Shown here piece by piece: positions 16,951 to 25,253 of a DNA stretch of 64,000 bases (positions within the stretch are counted from its first letter, which is position 1; each line of letters starts with the position of its first letter). The stretch is from JAIQET01 sp035542575 (GTDB lineage: Bacteria; Acidobacteriota; Terriglobia; Terriglobales; Acidobacteriaceae), in assembly GCA_035542575.1 (NCBI GenBank), contig DATKLE010000155.1, positions 1 through 64,000 on the forward strand, read 5' to 3'. A program made the translations under genes and the position numbers. Below the pieces are notes generated by a model. It ran no database searches. It was not told where the DNA came from and saw only the letters and a list, made by a program, of their open reading frames with translations.

Positions 16951-18047
16951 TGCATCCCTCCCCTGGCCGACTTCGGTAGCCCAAAATAATGAAAGACCTG
17001 AATCCGGCGGTTATACGAATCGACCACAAAGATACGGTCGTTGCGATCGATGAACAGCCCTGCCGGCAACTGGAACTGGCCCGCGCCCGTGCCGCGGCCT
17101 CCGAAGTAATAGAGCAGCTGGCCTTGCCGGTTGAACACCTGGACCAGGCCCCACAAACCGTCCACCACGTAGAGATCACCCTCGGAGTCAACGGCCACAC
17201 CTTTCGGCCGGAACATTTCTCCGGTGCTGTCGCCGATCTTCCCGATGGCGTACTTGAACCTTCCCGACCGGTCCAGCACCTGCACCCGGAAATTCATCGC
17301 ATCCACCACGATCAGGTCCTCTCCGTCGAGGCGGAGCTCGGTGGGATAGTTGAATTCGCCGTTGCCAGTTCCAGTTTTGCCGATCTTCTGCAGCACGCTG
17401 CCCTGCATGTCGAGCATGAAAATCTGGTTGCGCAGGGTGTCGGTAACATAAATTCGCTGCGCTGCGGAATCGATGGCGATCCCGGTGGGCCGTTTGAAGT
17501 AACCCTCGCCACCCTTCAGGCTGCCAATCGCGCGCTGATACTTTCCGTTGGAGTCGAAGACAAAGATTTTGCCCGAATCCGAGTCGGTGACGTAGATGTT
17601 GTCCCGCGCATCGACGGCAACGCACTGGGGAGCGAGCATGGGGTCGCTCTCTTTGTCCGCCCGCGAGATGAATTTGTACTTTTGCTGGGCAAAGTCGAAG
17701 ATGTGGACTCCGAGGGCGCCGGGATCGGTCACGATCACGCGGCCGCGCGAATCGGTGACTACGCTATAGGGGCGGATGAGCACGTGGAACTCTGGCTCTC
17801 CCGCGACCACGTCCAGTAAGCGGTTCCAGAAGCCGCGCTTCGGCTTCACCTCGCGCTCCCAATTGAAGCTGCGCTCCCAGGTGAGCTTGCGCCCGCCCTC
17901 CAGCAAGAGGTCGGGAGGCCCCGCCTCAACAGCTTTCTGGGGAGATCGGCTTGCCCAAGCCGGAGTCAACAGCAGAATCAGGGTGCAGCTAAACGCCAGC
18001 CACCTCACGATCCTCTTGGACTCCCGGCTTAGAAGAAGTTGAACCAT
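16947..18047 (-). CDS. Exported six-bladed NHL beta-propeller protein
   Basis: A 366-aa protein with an N-terminal signal or anchor (VRWLAFSCTLILLLTPAWA). A linker (residues about 45-80) precedes six NHL units: RPYSVVTDSRGRVIVTD, QCVAVDARDNIYVTDSDSG, GIAIDSAAQRIYVTDTLRN, LRLDGEDLIVVDAMNF, GVAVDSEGDLYVVDGLWG and GLFIDRNDRIFVVDSYNR. No enzyme residues are evident. NHL propellers usually act as protein-binding platforms. It overlaps the barrel gene upstream by 19 bp and the cytochrome gene downstream by 4 bp. That places it tightly between the conduit barrel and its cytochrome and suggests a structural role in the complex. A paralogue is at 21973. Confidence 0.9.
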   Translation of the reverse strand: MVQLLLSRESKRIVRWLAFSCTLILLLTPAWASRSPQKAVEAGPPDLLLEGGRKLTWERSFNWEREVKPKRGFWNRLLDVVAGEPEFHVLIRPYSVVTDSRGRVIVTDPGALGVHIFDFAQQKYKFISRADKESDPMLAPQCVAVDARDNIYVTDSDSGKIFVFDSNGKYQRAIGSLKGGEGYFKRPTGIAIDSAAQRIYVTDTLRNQIFMLDMQGSVLQKIGKTGTGNGEFNYPTELRLDGEDLIVVDAMNFRVQVLDRSGRFKYAIGKIGDSTGEMFRPKGVAVDSEGDLYVVDGLWGLVQVFNRQGQLLYYFGGRGTGAGQFQLPAGLFIDRNDRIFVVDSYNRRIQVFHYFGLPKSARGGMQ

Positions 18048-19864
18048 CTGGACACTCCCACAAAAAAGGACGACACCTCGGACGGCGGAGTGCCGGACGC
18101 GCTGAACCCCTGCACTAGCCGGGCGTACCCGCCGGTGAAGTACATCTTACGAAATTGGTATTGCGTCAGGGCGTTGAACTGTTCAACGGAGTTCCAGGAC
18201 CCCAAGCCGGCATTGAAGGTGTTGCTGTTCGCCTGGGAGAAGCCTGCCGACAGGGTAAGGTGGTGAATCGGCGTGCTGGACACCGAAAACGAATAACTTC
18301 TTCCACCATAGAGGATCAGCAGATTGTCAGGTATCACCGGCGGCAGCGGAATGGGAGTGATCCCGGCACCTGACACCAGACCATGTCCATTGGCTCTCGA
18401 ATATGAGCCATTGACACTGACCCAGCGCCCATATCCAAGGCCAGTCGAGAAGCTCTGGCTGCCGTTGCCGGTATGCGGTTGTCCGGTGAGGCCCGTCTGG
18501 GAGAACCCTGCGCTTGCGCTCCATACCAGCTGGCGGGTGAAACGGCGTCTCACGTTCGCCGAGTAGTTGTAATAGGAAGTCGTGTACGTGACCAGCAAGG
18601 TCTGTACGTTCTGGGCGTAGTTAAAGGACCCTCCAAAGGACCAGTTGCCGAGCCTGCGGTTATAGCTTACGGAAGTGTTCAGGCCGAGCGAGTTCTGGTC
18701 GCTGTGGTCCAGCGTGTTGTCAATGAGAAACAACGAAGTGCTGATCGAGCCCCCGAAAAGGTCGCGCGAGTAGCTAACCCCGGCCCCATAGCCGGTGGCC
18801 CCGTAGTCCTGCCCCAGGAAGTGCTGGGTGCGGCGGTCGGCGTAGACTTGCGTCTGCAGGTTCGGCAAGAAGTTGTAGCTGCCCGAAGCCAGCAGGTCCG
18901 TGGCGTGCGATGCCTGCTCGTTCGGCGGCAACACCGCGCCGGTGGTAGGAACAATGGACTGGTACAGCACTCCGTTTAGATTGTCGGTATAGTTGGCACT
19001 CACAGCCAGATGCAGCTTGTTGGTCGGTTGTACGCCTACGCTGGTGTTGATGGTGTCGATGGTGCCGTTGTAGGTGTAGCCCAGATAATCACTGTTAATG
19101 TCAGAGCGGTTGAAGCTGGTGGAGAACTGGCCCCGGAGAGGAAGGGTGTGCGATACGGCAAATCCGTACGCTGTGCTGTCGGAATTTGTGGTCTCCGGCT
19201 GCGCGGTGTTGCCTACGACCTGGGGGATCAATGCTTGCGATGCTCCCTTAGAGTAGTACGCACTAAGATTAAAACCTTCGAGTAAATAACCCGACCGCAG
19301 ATTGAAAGAATGGTGATGGGAGCTGCCGGTATCGTTAGCTCCGTACACGTCGTACTCATTGCTGCCCTGCTGGTAACCGAACGACAGGCTGGGCAGGTCG
19401 GGCACCAGCTCGCTCCAGTTGAGCCCCAACGTGGTGCTGTTCCCGTGGGTAGTGAAATCGGCCACCCCGGGAACGGCAATGTTTCCCTGGCTGTTGTACG
19501 ACTTGGCGAAGGTAACCGATCCGGGAAAATGGCTGCCGCTGAAGATTCCGCTGGAGAAGTCAAAACCGGTGGCCGCGGAGATCGATTGGAAGTTGGAGTT
19601 GGTCCGCGATTGGTCGTAATAGGGGCTGAGATTGAACGACAGAAAATTGGGGTCGTAGTAAAAACCTGAGAGGGCGCCGTTGCCGCCAAAGCTGAGGTTA
19701 TGAGAAGAGTCGATCAGGTTGCCATAGGTGGCCTGGTATCCCGCCGAAATATTGCCGTTCAGGTTCATGCTGAGATCGCCGGCCTGGACCTGGCCTGCGG
19801 CCGGCAACACGGAGAGCAGCAGCCCGGCCAGTGTCCCCCATGCGACTTGAAGATGTCTGCCCAT
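18029..19864 (-). CDS. Large outer-membrane beta-barrel (putative electron-conduit porin)
   Basis: A 611-aa protein with signal peptide (WGTLAGLLLSVLPAAGQVQA). The rest alternates short amphipathic strands with Gly/Asn/Ser turns (NGNISAGYQATYG, SFNLSPYYDQSRTNSN, LHLAVSANYTDNLNG, YNYSANVRRRFTRQLVWSA). It ends in a terminal aromatic Phe (SRWFNFF), the classical outer-membrane barrel insertion signal. The size fits a barrel of about 20-26 strands, in the range of MtrB/PioB-type porins that sheath a multihaem cytochrome. I see no sequence signature that proves that family. The gene lies 21 bp after the foldase gene and overlaps the next NHL gene, inside a cytochrome locus, which is the main support. 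Confidence 0.85.
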   Translation of the reverse strand: MGRHLQVAWGTLAGLLLSVLPAAGQVQAGDLSMNLNGNISAGYQATYGNLIDSSHNLSFGGNGALSGFYYDPNFLSFNLSPYYDQSRTNSNFQSISAATGFDFSSGIFSGSHFPGSVTFAKSYNSQGNIAVPGVADFTTHGNSTTLGLNWSELVPDLPSLSFGYQQGSNEYDVYGANDTGSSHHHSFNLRSGYLLEGFNLSAYYSKGASQALIPQVVGNTAQPETTNSDSTAYGFAVSHTLPLRGQFSTSFNRSDINSDYLGYTYNGTIDTINTSVGVQPTNKLHLAVSANYTDNLNGVLYQSIVPTTGAVLPPNEQASHATDLLASGSYNFLPNLQTQVYADRRTQHFLGQDYGATGYGAGVSYSRDLFGGSISTSLFLIDNTLDHSDQNSLGLNTSVSYNRRLGNWSFGGSFNYAQNVQTLLVTYTTSYYNYSANVRRRFTRQLVWSASAGFSQTGLTGQPHTGNGSQSFSTGLGYGRWVSVNGSYSRANGHGLVSGAGITPIPLPPVIPDNLLILYGGRSYSFSVSSTPIHHLTLSAGFSQANSNTFNAGLGSWNSVEQFNALTQYQFRKMYFTGGYARLVQGFSASGTPPSEVSSFFVGVSRWFNFF

Positions 19865-19885
19865 TTCGTACCAGCCTTCCGCTGT

Positions 19886-20902
19886 CTACAAGATCTCGAT
19901 ACTTGCGTTCTGCCGGAGCTTTTTGCCCAGCGCGGCGCGGAGCTGGTTGGTTTTTTTCTGCTCCAGCTCCTTCTTTAACTGGTCTTTCACGTCATCGAGC
20001 TTCGTCTTGCCCGCCGGAATGTGCTTGTTCAGCCGAATGATGGTATAGATCTGCTCCACCTGGATGATGTCGGTGACCTGCCCCGGCTGCAGGGCCAAGA
20101 GCGCCTGCACCACTTGCGGCGCGAGCTTGGCGCGTTCCACGGCCTTATGGTCCCCCATCATGACGCGATAATCATCCTCAGAAATCTTCTCCGCGAGCAT
20201 GCCGAACTCCTCGTAGTTCTTCGCCGCCTTGGCGTGGGGCAACGCAGCCTCGGCCCGTTTGCGCGCTTCTTCTAGTTGCTGAGCAGTGGCCTTCTGCGGA
20301 GGGACAAATGAAATGGTCTGGATGGCAAAGGACTCGGGATACTGGAAGCGCGCCGGGTTGGCGTTGTAATAGTCCCGTAGCTCTGCCGGGGAAACCACCG
20401 ACTTGTTGCCGACCTCCTGCTTGAGCAAAGCGTCGATCAGCAAGGAGCGCCGGATCTTGTCGCGCAACGCTTGCCGAGAGCCGTGAAACTCGGTCTGCAA
20501 TAGGCGCTCATACTCGTCTGAACTGCGAAACTGTCCACGGAAATCCGTTTCCGCTTTTTGCAGCGTGGCTGCGGGTATCGTCATCTTGCGCCGCACGGCT
20601 TCCTGGTAAACCAGCTCTTCAAAGATGATCATCTGCATGGCGCCATCGCGAATCTGGCCTTCCATCTGTTTGGGAATGCGGCCGTTGTGCTGGCGCGCAT
20701 AAGGAAAGATCGTGTACTCCTCGCGCAGCAGGTCCAGGTCTGTCAGGACCGTGCCGTTTACGCGGGCCACCGGTTTGCCTGTGGGTTGAGTGGCCGGCGG
20801 TGTCTGGGAGGGCTGCGTCGAGGCGTGGGAAGCCACAAGCTGGGCCGACACAGGCGCGAGCGCGGTCAGGACCAGCACGCTGATGAGAAGCTTGGATTTC
20901 AT
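19886..20902 (-). CDS. Periplasmic SurA/PpiC-type chaperone-foldase
   Basis: A 338-aa protein with signal peptide (LLISVLVLTALAPVSAQ), starting at the ATG 20902 with GAGGGGAG as ribosome site. A SurA-N-like helical region (about 40-170) begins VARVNGTVLTDLDLLREEY. A parvulin-like domain (about 175-300) begins FQYPESFAIQTISFVPP. The usual GGDLGWF-like segment is replaced by VMMGDHKAVERAKL, so isomerase activity may be weak; it may serve mostly as a chaperone. SurA-type proteins escort outer-membrane barrels and exported cytochromes. Directly preceding the barrel gene, it is probably dedicated to this complex. Confidence 0.88.
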   Translation of the reverse strand: MKSKLLISVLVLTALAPVSAQLVASHASTQPSQTPPATQPTGKPVARVNGTVLTDLDLLREEYTIFPYARQHNGRIPKQMEGQIRDGAMQMIIFEELVYQEAVRRKMTIPAATLQKAETDFRGQFRSSDEYERLLQTEFHGSRQALRDKIRRSLLIDALLKQEVGNKSVVSPAELRDYYNANPARFQYPESFAIQTISFVPPQKATAQQLEEARKRAEAALPHAKAAKNYEEFGMLAEKISEDDYRVMMGDHKAVERAKLAPQVVQALLALQPGQVTDIIQVEQIYTIIRLNKHIPAGKTKLDDVKDQLKKELEQKKTNQLRAALGKKLRQNASIEIL

Positions 20903-20905
20903 AAT

Positions 20906-20954
20906 CTCCCCTCGCCCCACAGTTTGAAAGAGGGGGAGAGATTACTCTCTCCCC
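20906..20954 (-). promoter_or_regulatory. Hairpin and alternative hairpin over the foldase ribosome site
   Basis: On the minus strand GGGGAGAG (20954-20947) and CTCTCCCC (20940-20933) form a perfect 8-bp stem with a 6-nt loop. The same CTCTCCCC segment could instead pair with the ribosome site GAGGGGAG (20913-20906) of the foldase gene. The two pairings exclude each other, so translation might be switched. This is a fold seen by eye only; no ligand or protein is implied. Confidence 0.4.
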
Positions 20955-20963
20955 GGGTCACAG

Positions 20964-21842
20964 TTAGAAGGTCGTAGGTATGGTTAACCCACCGTTCATT
21001 TCGTTGGCCTCGCCACCGTGGCACTGGCGGCAGAACTGCGCCGCCTGGTTCGAGCCAGCGGTAGCGCTCGCCGGGTTGTAAGGTGCGCGAATGAAGAACA
21101 TAGTCGCGTAGTTGCCGGAGGGCAGACCGCTCTTCGGCCCATTCGTGACCTTGACCACGTTCATCAGGTGCTGGTTGTGGCAGCTGGTGCACATGACCGT
21201 GGCGTTGTTGTTGTAGGCTTTCAGGCTGACGAAGAAGCCGTAGTTCTGTACGAACGCGGAAGAACCTGGTCCGTTCATCGAGATTGTGCCGTTGGTTTCG
21301 GTGCAATCCCAATCGTAGGTTCCACCGCATTCAACAAAGGCGTTGATCCCCACCGGGTGGTCGTTCAGGTAGTTGCCGGTGGTGGTGTTGTCGTTACCGA
21401 GCAGCGTCGGAATTGAGTTCTTGTTCCCGTAGCTGGCGGGTAGCGTCTCATACACCTGGTTCTTCATCATGGCGCCCTGGGCATAGTTGCCGTCGTGGCA
21501 GCTCAGGCACGTCAACAGGTTGGCAACGTCCGGCCGTGTGTTGTCCCACGTGGCCGGTAGAGTTTCCGAGTAGCTTCCATGCTCGCTCTGCCCGGTAACG
21601 ATGGTTTGCCCGAAGAGAGCACCGACATCCTGGCCCCACAACGCGATATTGCCGGAGCCGCTGTCGGCGTGTCCGGCTGCGCCGTTGCCATACGCGCCGC
21701 TGTGCGGAGCGTGGCAAGCCGCGCAGCCCCGACCATAGTTGAGGTGCGCTCCGAGGACGTCAGTCGTCGGATTCTGGATCTGAGCCAGAGCGAACCCCGC
21801 TACGGCTAGAACCATCAACAGTGTTAAACAGACTTTCCTCAT
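20964..21842 (-). CDS. Exported tetrahaem cytochrome c, candidate filament subunit
   Basis: A 292-aa protein from the ATG at 21842, preceded by a perfect AGGAGG 8 nt away and followed by a signal peptide (VCLTLLMVLAVAGFALAQ). It has four CXXCH sites: CAACH (CHAPHSG), CLSCH, CTSCH and CRQCH. There are at least six other His (GAH, APH, GHADS, SEHGS, NDHPVG, NQH), enough for bis-His ligation of all four haems. The segments between sites are long, rich in Gly, Asn, Thr and aromatic residues, and poor in charge (GNDNTTTGNYLNDHPVG). That is unusual for a soluble periplasmic carrier and reminiscent of extracellular cytochromes. Two extra Cys (ECGGTYDWDC) could form a disulphide. A filament role is inference. 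Confidence 0.92.
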   Translation of the reverse strand: MRKVCLTLLMVLAVAGFALAQIQNPTTDVLGAHLNYGRGCAACHAPHSGAYGNGAAGHADSGSGNIALWGQDVGALFGQTIVTGQSEHGSYSETLPATWDNTRPDVANLLTCLSCHDGNYAQGAMMKNQVYETLPASYGNKNSIPTLLGNDNTTTGNYLNDHPVGINAFVECGGTYDWDCTETNGTISMNGPGSSAFVQNYGFFVSLKAYNNNATVMCTSCHNQHLMNVVKVTNGPKSGLPSGNYATMFFIRAPYNPASATAGSNQAAQFCRQCHGGEANEMNGGLTIPTTF

Positions 21843-21972
21843 TGATAAGACCTCCTGAATGATGTGTTGCAACACGTCACTGCTAACTGCGTTTGCTGCT
21901 ACTGCCGGAGACAGGCGCCGGCTTGGCCCGTCCCCGTTTTCGGCAGTCCGAAAACCGCCAAAACCTGCCCGC

Positions 21973-23259
21973 CTACTGCGCCCCGGAACCTGGCGCCTTG
22001 ACTTGCGCGCTGTCCTGGGGCACATCCGCCGGCTTCCGCGAATTCCCTGACTTCTGCTCAAGTTCGGTCTCCCGCCGCGCTTTTTCCGCGGCTGCCTCCG
22101 CGTCGGTGATATAGCGGAACATCTGCATGCGACCGGGATATTGCTCGGTCGTGAACACTCGGTTCTGCTTGTCAATGGCGATGCCGGTCAGGGCCGCGAA
22201 CGTGCCCGGGTAGTTTCCATGCCCGCCGAAGAAGGCGAGCAGTTGCCCTTGCCGATCGAAGACCTGGACGCGGTCCTGCATCTCATCCGCCACCCAGATG
22301 TGGCCGTCGCAGTCAATGGCAATCCCTTTCGGCCGGGCGAAGTAGCCCGGGCCGTCGCCATGCTTGCCGAACCAGCTGATGAAGTTGCCGTCGGCATCGA
22401 AGATTTCCACCCGGTTGTTGAGGGTGTCGGTCACGTAAACGTTGCCGTCCTTGTCCAGGGCGACATTCGAGGGGGCGGCGAAATCGCCGGGGTCGGTCAG
22501 CCAGTGGTCCTTGCCGCCGGTTCCGATGCGGCGCAGCAGCTTCAGGGTGTCGGCGTCGTAGACAATGACCTGGTCCTGCTGAGTGTCCACGACATAGAGG
22601 AAGCGGTTTTCGTTATCGATCGCCAGACCCACCGGGTCGACCAGTCCCTCCGTGATTTGGCCCTGGACCTTGTGGTTGGGGTCGAAGATCAGGACACGGT
22701 GAAGCTTCCCGTCAGAGACAAACAGGCGGTCGCCATCGTCAATCGCGACACCATTGATCAAACCGAAGGTCGCCTCGTATTTGTTGCGAATGAGTTGGAC
22801 GTCCCGGGTCTCGGTATTGAAGATGAAGACCGCTCCCACCCTCTGATCGGCCACATACACCAGCCCTTTGGAATCGAACGCAATGCCGTACGGCCCCAGG
22901 AGCTGGAAGGGAAAGGCCTTAATGATCTGGTCGCCGTCTTTCTGTTGAGCGCCGGCCAAGCGGTCCATCCAGCTTTGCTTCTTCTTTTTCTTCTCTTGTA
23001 CGGTGTAGTCGATCTTCATGCCCGCGAAGTAGCTCAGGTACTTGATCCGCGCGATGTTCGGCGGCCCCGGCCAGACCAGATTGGAGGTGTCCAAATTGGC
23101 CGGGAATCGGGTTTCGTGGGGTGTCGCGGCGGGCTCTGGCGCCTGCTTCTTCTTCCTGGCATACAGCGAGAGCGGCGCCAGCAACGCCACGACCAGCAAG
23201 ATCGTCACGGCCACGCTGGCTTTGCCGCTGAGAATCGAATGTTGGCGAACCGTGAACAT
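21973..23259 (-). CDS. Exported six-bladed NHL beta-propeller protein (paralogue)
   Basis: A 428-aa protein starting at ATG 23259, which has AAGGAGAG upstream; a second ATG at 23283 lacks a ribosome site. A signal/anchor (VAVTILLVVALLAPLSLYA) is followed by a Lys-rich patch (KKKKKQSWMDRL near residue 90). Six NHL units then follow: GIAFDSKGLVYVADQRVG, GVAIDDGDRLFVSDGKLH, GLAIDNENRFLYVVDTQQD, NVALDKDGNVYVTDTLNN, GIAIDCDGHIWVADEMQD and GIAIDKQNRVFTTEQYPG. The tail is charged and Glu/Lys-rich. It lies between the 16-haem and tetrahaem cytochrome genes, 24 bp after the former. It is likely a scaffold paired with a neighbouring cytochrome, as the second NHL gene is with the 12-haem protein. Confidence 0.9.
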   Translation of the reverse strand: MFTVRQHSILSGKASVAVTILLVVALLAPLSLYARKKKQAPEPAATPHETRFPANLDTSNLVWPGPPNIARIKYLSYFAGMKIDYTVQEKKKKKQSWMDRLAGAQQKDGDQIIKAFPFQLLGPYGIAFDSKGLVYVADQRVGAVFIFNTETRDVQLIRNKYEATFGLINGVAIDDGDRLFVSDGKLHRVLIFDPNHKVQGQITEGLVDPVGLAIDNENRFLYVVDTQQDQVIVYDADTLKLLRRIGTGGKDHWLTDPGDFAAPSNVALDKDGNVYVTDTLNNRVEIFDADGNFISWFGKHGDGPGYFARPKGIAIDCDGHIWVADEMQDRVQVFDRQGQLLAFFGGHGNYPGTFAALTGIAIDKQNRVFTTEQYPGRMQMFRYITDAEAAAEKARRETELEQKSGNSRKPADVPQDSAQVKAPGSGAQ

Positions 23260-23283
23260 GTCGCTGCTCTCCTTGGCAAACAT

Positions 23284-24738
23284 CTAACGCGCTCCCATCG
23301 TGACCCTGTTCTTGTGGCAGGTGTCACAGAACGCCAGGTTGTTTTCCTGGTCCTTCACCAGCAACCCGGGCTTCGCGGACGAGTGGGGTTGGTGGCAGCT
23401 CAGGCAGCTCATCGGAGTCTTGACCTTGGTGATATCGGTCGGATCCATCACATCGGAAACCGGGTGATAGTCCACCGGGTGACCCAGCCCGTAGCGCAGC
23501 GGGAGGATTGGCACCTTGTTCTTCTTGTAGTAGTCCTCGGGCAGCTTCACTTTCCCGTTAAAGATCGTGAGGACGTGCTCGCTGGCGAGTTCCTGCGGCC
23601 GCGAGTCGGGACCGTGGCACTCCAGGCAAAGAGCGTTGCCTTGCGCCCGCAACAGCTTGGGACGCTCGCCGCCGTGGGGCTCGTGGCAGGTGGCGCATCC
23701 CTGGCCGAATGCAGGCTGGTGGTGGACGCTCTTCTTCGCCAACTCAGCAATGTCGCTGTGGCAGTCGAGGCAGATGCTCACTCCGTCCGTCTTCGGCAGC
23801 CCCGGGCTCTTGCTGGCATGAGGGCTGTGACAATCGGTGCAGTCCCCGGCCGCGCCCGGATGCTGAACCTTCGCCGATTCAATCTGCTTTGCCTTGTCCT
23901 CATGGCAGGTCACACACAGCGACCTGGCGTCCGCCTGCGTCAGCACCACCTTGCCGTCCTTCGCCGGCTGATGGCAGGTGTCGCACATCCTGTTTTCGAA
24001 GGGATTGTGCTGGAACGCCTGCATCAGCTTGGGGCTGCGCGACTGGTGAGGATCGTGGCAGGTCACGCAATCCGCAGTAGCGAAGGGCTGATTGTCGTGG
24101 GCTTTCTGCAGGTTCGCGTCCTGGGCATCGTGGCAGTCTAGGCAGAGCGCGGGGGTGGCCTTCGTCAGGTGGAAGTCGAATTCCCGCTTGCCGATCGCAC
24201 CCGTTTTGTGGGTGGTGTGGCAAGTTTCGCAACCCATGTCCAGGGCGGCATGGCGGCTGCCCTTCTCCGGCACGTTCAGGCCGGTCTGGTGGCAGCTCAA
24301 ACATAGGTTCTCTTTCGCCCCGCCGGAGGTGGCCTTAAGCAGCTGGAACTTGTTCTCCGAGGTGTGGGGATCGTGGCAGGTCAGGCAGTCCCGAACCGCC
24401 GGCGGATGAACTTGTCCTTTGATCTGGGTTGCGTCCTTGTCGCTGTGGCAGCTGAGGCAGAGCTTGTACGGAGTGGCAGTGATCAGCTTTACGTAGGTCG
24501 TATCCCGGTTCACCCGTACTTCATGGCAGCTCTCACACCCCATCGCGATTGCCGAGTGAACCGCTTTGCCTTTGGACTTGTCTTCGTGACACTGAATGCA
24601 GGTGGCGGAGTCTGTCTTGGGGTCCAACGGAACGGGGTGCTTGGCGGCGAAGGCCTGCGGGGCGCCGATTAACAAAACGGCTGCCAGCAGCTGGATAGCT
24701 CGGAAACTCAAACTCGGGTTGTCTCCTGCCACTCTCAC
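23284..24738 (-). CDS. Exported 16-haem c-type cytochrome
   Basis: A 484-aa protein. I chose GTG 24738 because GGAGG lies 5 nt upstream and it gives a normal signal peptide (FRAIQLLAAVLLIGAPQAFA); an in-frame ATG at 24780 is the alternative. I count sixteen CXXCH sites, roughly one per 28 residues, in regular modules of CxxCHxxH form (CLTCHDPHTS, CVTCHDPHQS, CTDCHSPHAS, CATCHEPHGG, CLSCHQPHSS). This is the DmsE/MtrA-like and doubled-CXXCH style of a rod-like electron wire. The high haem density and few spacers suggest a periplasmic or barrel-inserted conduit cytochrome, with the 12-haem protein as outer partner. It is the first gene of the minus-strand locus. Confidence 0.94.
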   Translation of the reverse strand: MRVAGDNPSLSFRAIQLLAAVLLIGAPQAFAAKHPVPLDPKTDSATCIQCHEDKSKGKAVHSAIAMGCESCHEVRVNRDTTYVKLITATPYKLCLSCHSDKDATQIKGQVHPPAVRDCLTCHDPHTSENKFQLLKATSGGAKENLCLSCHQTGLNVPEKGSRHAALDMGCETCHTTHKTGAIGKREFDFHLTKATPALCLDCHDAQDANLQKAHDNQPFATADCVTCHDPHQSRSPKLMQAFQHNPFENRMCDTCHQPAKDGKVVLTQADARSLCVTCHEDKAKQIESAKVQHPGAAGDCTDCHSPHASKSPGLPKTDGVSICLDCHSDIAELAKKSVHHQPAFGQGCATCHEPHGGERPKLLRAQGNALCLECHGPDSRPQELASEHVLTIFNGKVKLPEDYYKKNKVPILPLRYGLGHPVDYHPVSDVMDPTDITKVKTPMSCLSCHQPHSSAKPGLLVKDQENNLAFCDTCHKNRVTMGAR

Positions 24739-25253
24739 CTCGGCCTCCGAGAGAGGTGTGTGCACGAAGGTCGCCGCCATTACGCGGATTGCTGAATTTC
24801 TCCTCAGTATGCGCAAGTCATTGATGCTTAAAACTTTTGCTATTGTCGCAAGGGGTGTGGCATTTCTTAACAAGGGCGGCACATTACCCGAATGGGCCTT
24901 CTCCCTCAGTGGGATTGGTGAAATGACCCAAGGTGGCGGGCTGGGTGCGTCCGCTCTTCGGGGCAGTCCCAAAACGGAAAATTGGCCTCCCATTCCCATT
25001 AAGGAACATTTGATCGCCTAGCCCGCCTTCCACCCTAGGACCGTTGTCACTTTGCCCTGTGACCGATAACCACGGCCGCATGCGCCAAATTCCCGCTTAC
25101 CTCTTGTCTGGCTGTGTGATATGGCCCAAAAACCGACGCCGCCGGTTCCTCCCCCCACAACCCTCAAGCCTATGACGCGGAACCACTTGGGGATCATTTC
25201 CCGGATGTGGCGGAGAACGTGCACCCCTCTCGTACGGAGGGGAGGCGAGAAAC
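24739..25253. other. 515-bp divergent promoter region between cytochrome operon and ResB/CcsA
   Basis: No convincing gene. It must drive both the minus-strand cytochrome locus and the plus-strand haem-attachment genes. Items seen: a sigma54-like site on the minus strand (24848-24862), and an inverted CCCCTC / GAGGGG pair just before the resB ribosome site (about 25226-25244) that could mask it. Confidence 0.6.
24848..24862 (-). promoter_or_regulatory. Candidate sigma54 promoter of the cytochrome locus
   Basis: On the minus strand TGCCACACCCCTTGC matches TGGCAC-N5-TTGC in both half-sites and exact spacing except that the second G of the -24 GG is C. That G is normally almost invariant, which lowers the odds. 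Transcription would start near 24836, about 98 nt before the GTG of the 16-haem cytochrome. A sigma54 activator gene is present at 32340. Confidence 0.35.

Noticed and set aside
22141..24141. Long plus-strand open frame (666 codons) across the NHL and 16-haem cytochrome genes
   Set aside because: It is antisense to two genes with clear signal peptides, ribosome sites and domain motifs; the frame has no ribosome site and no recognisable domain.
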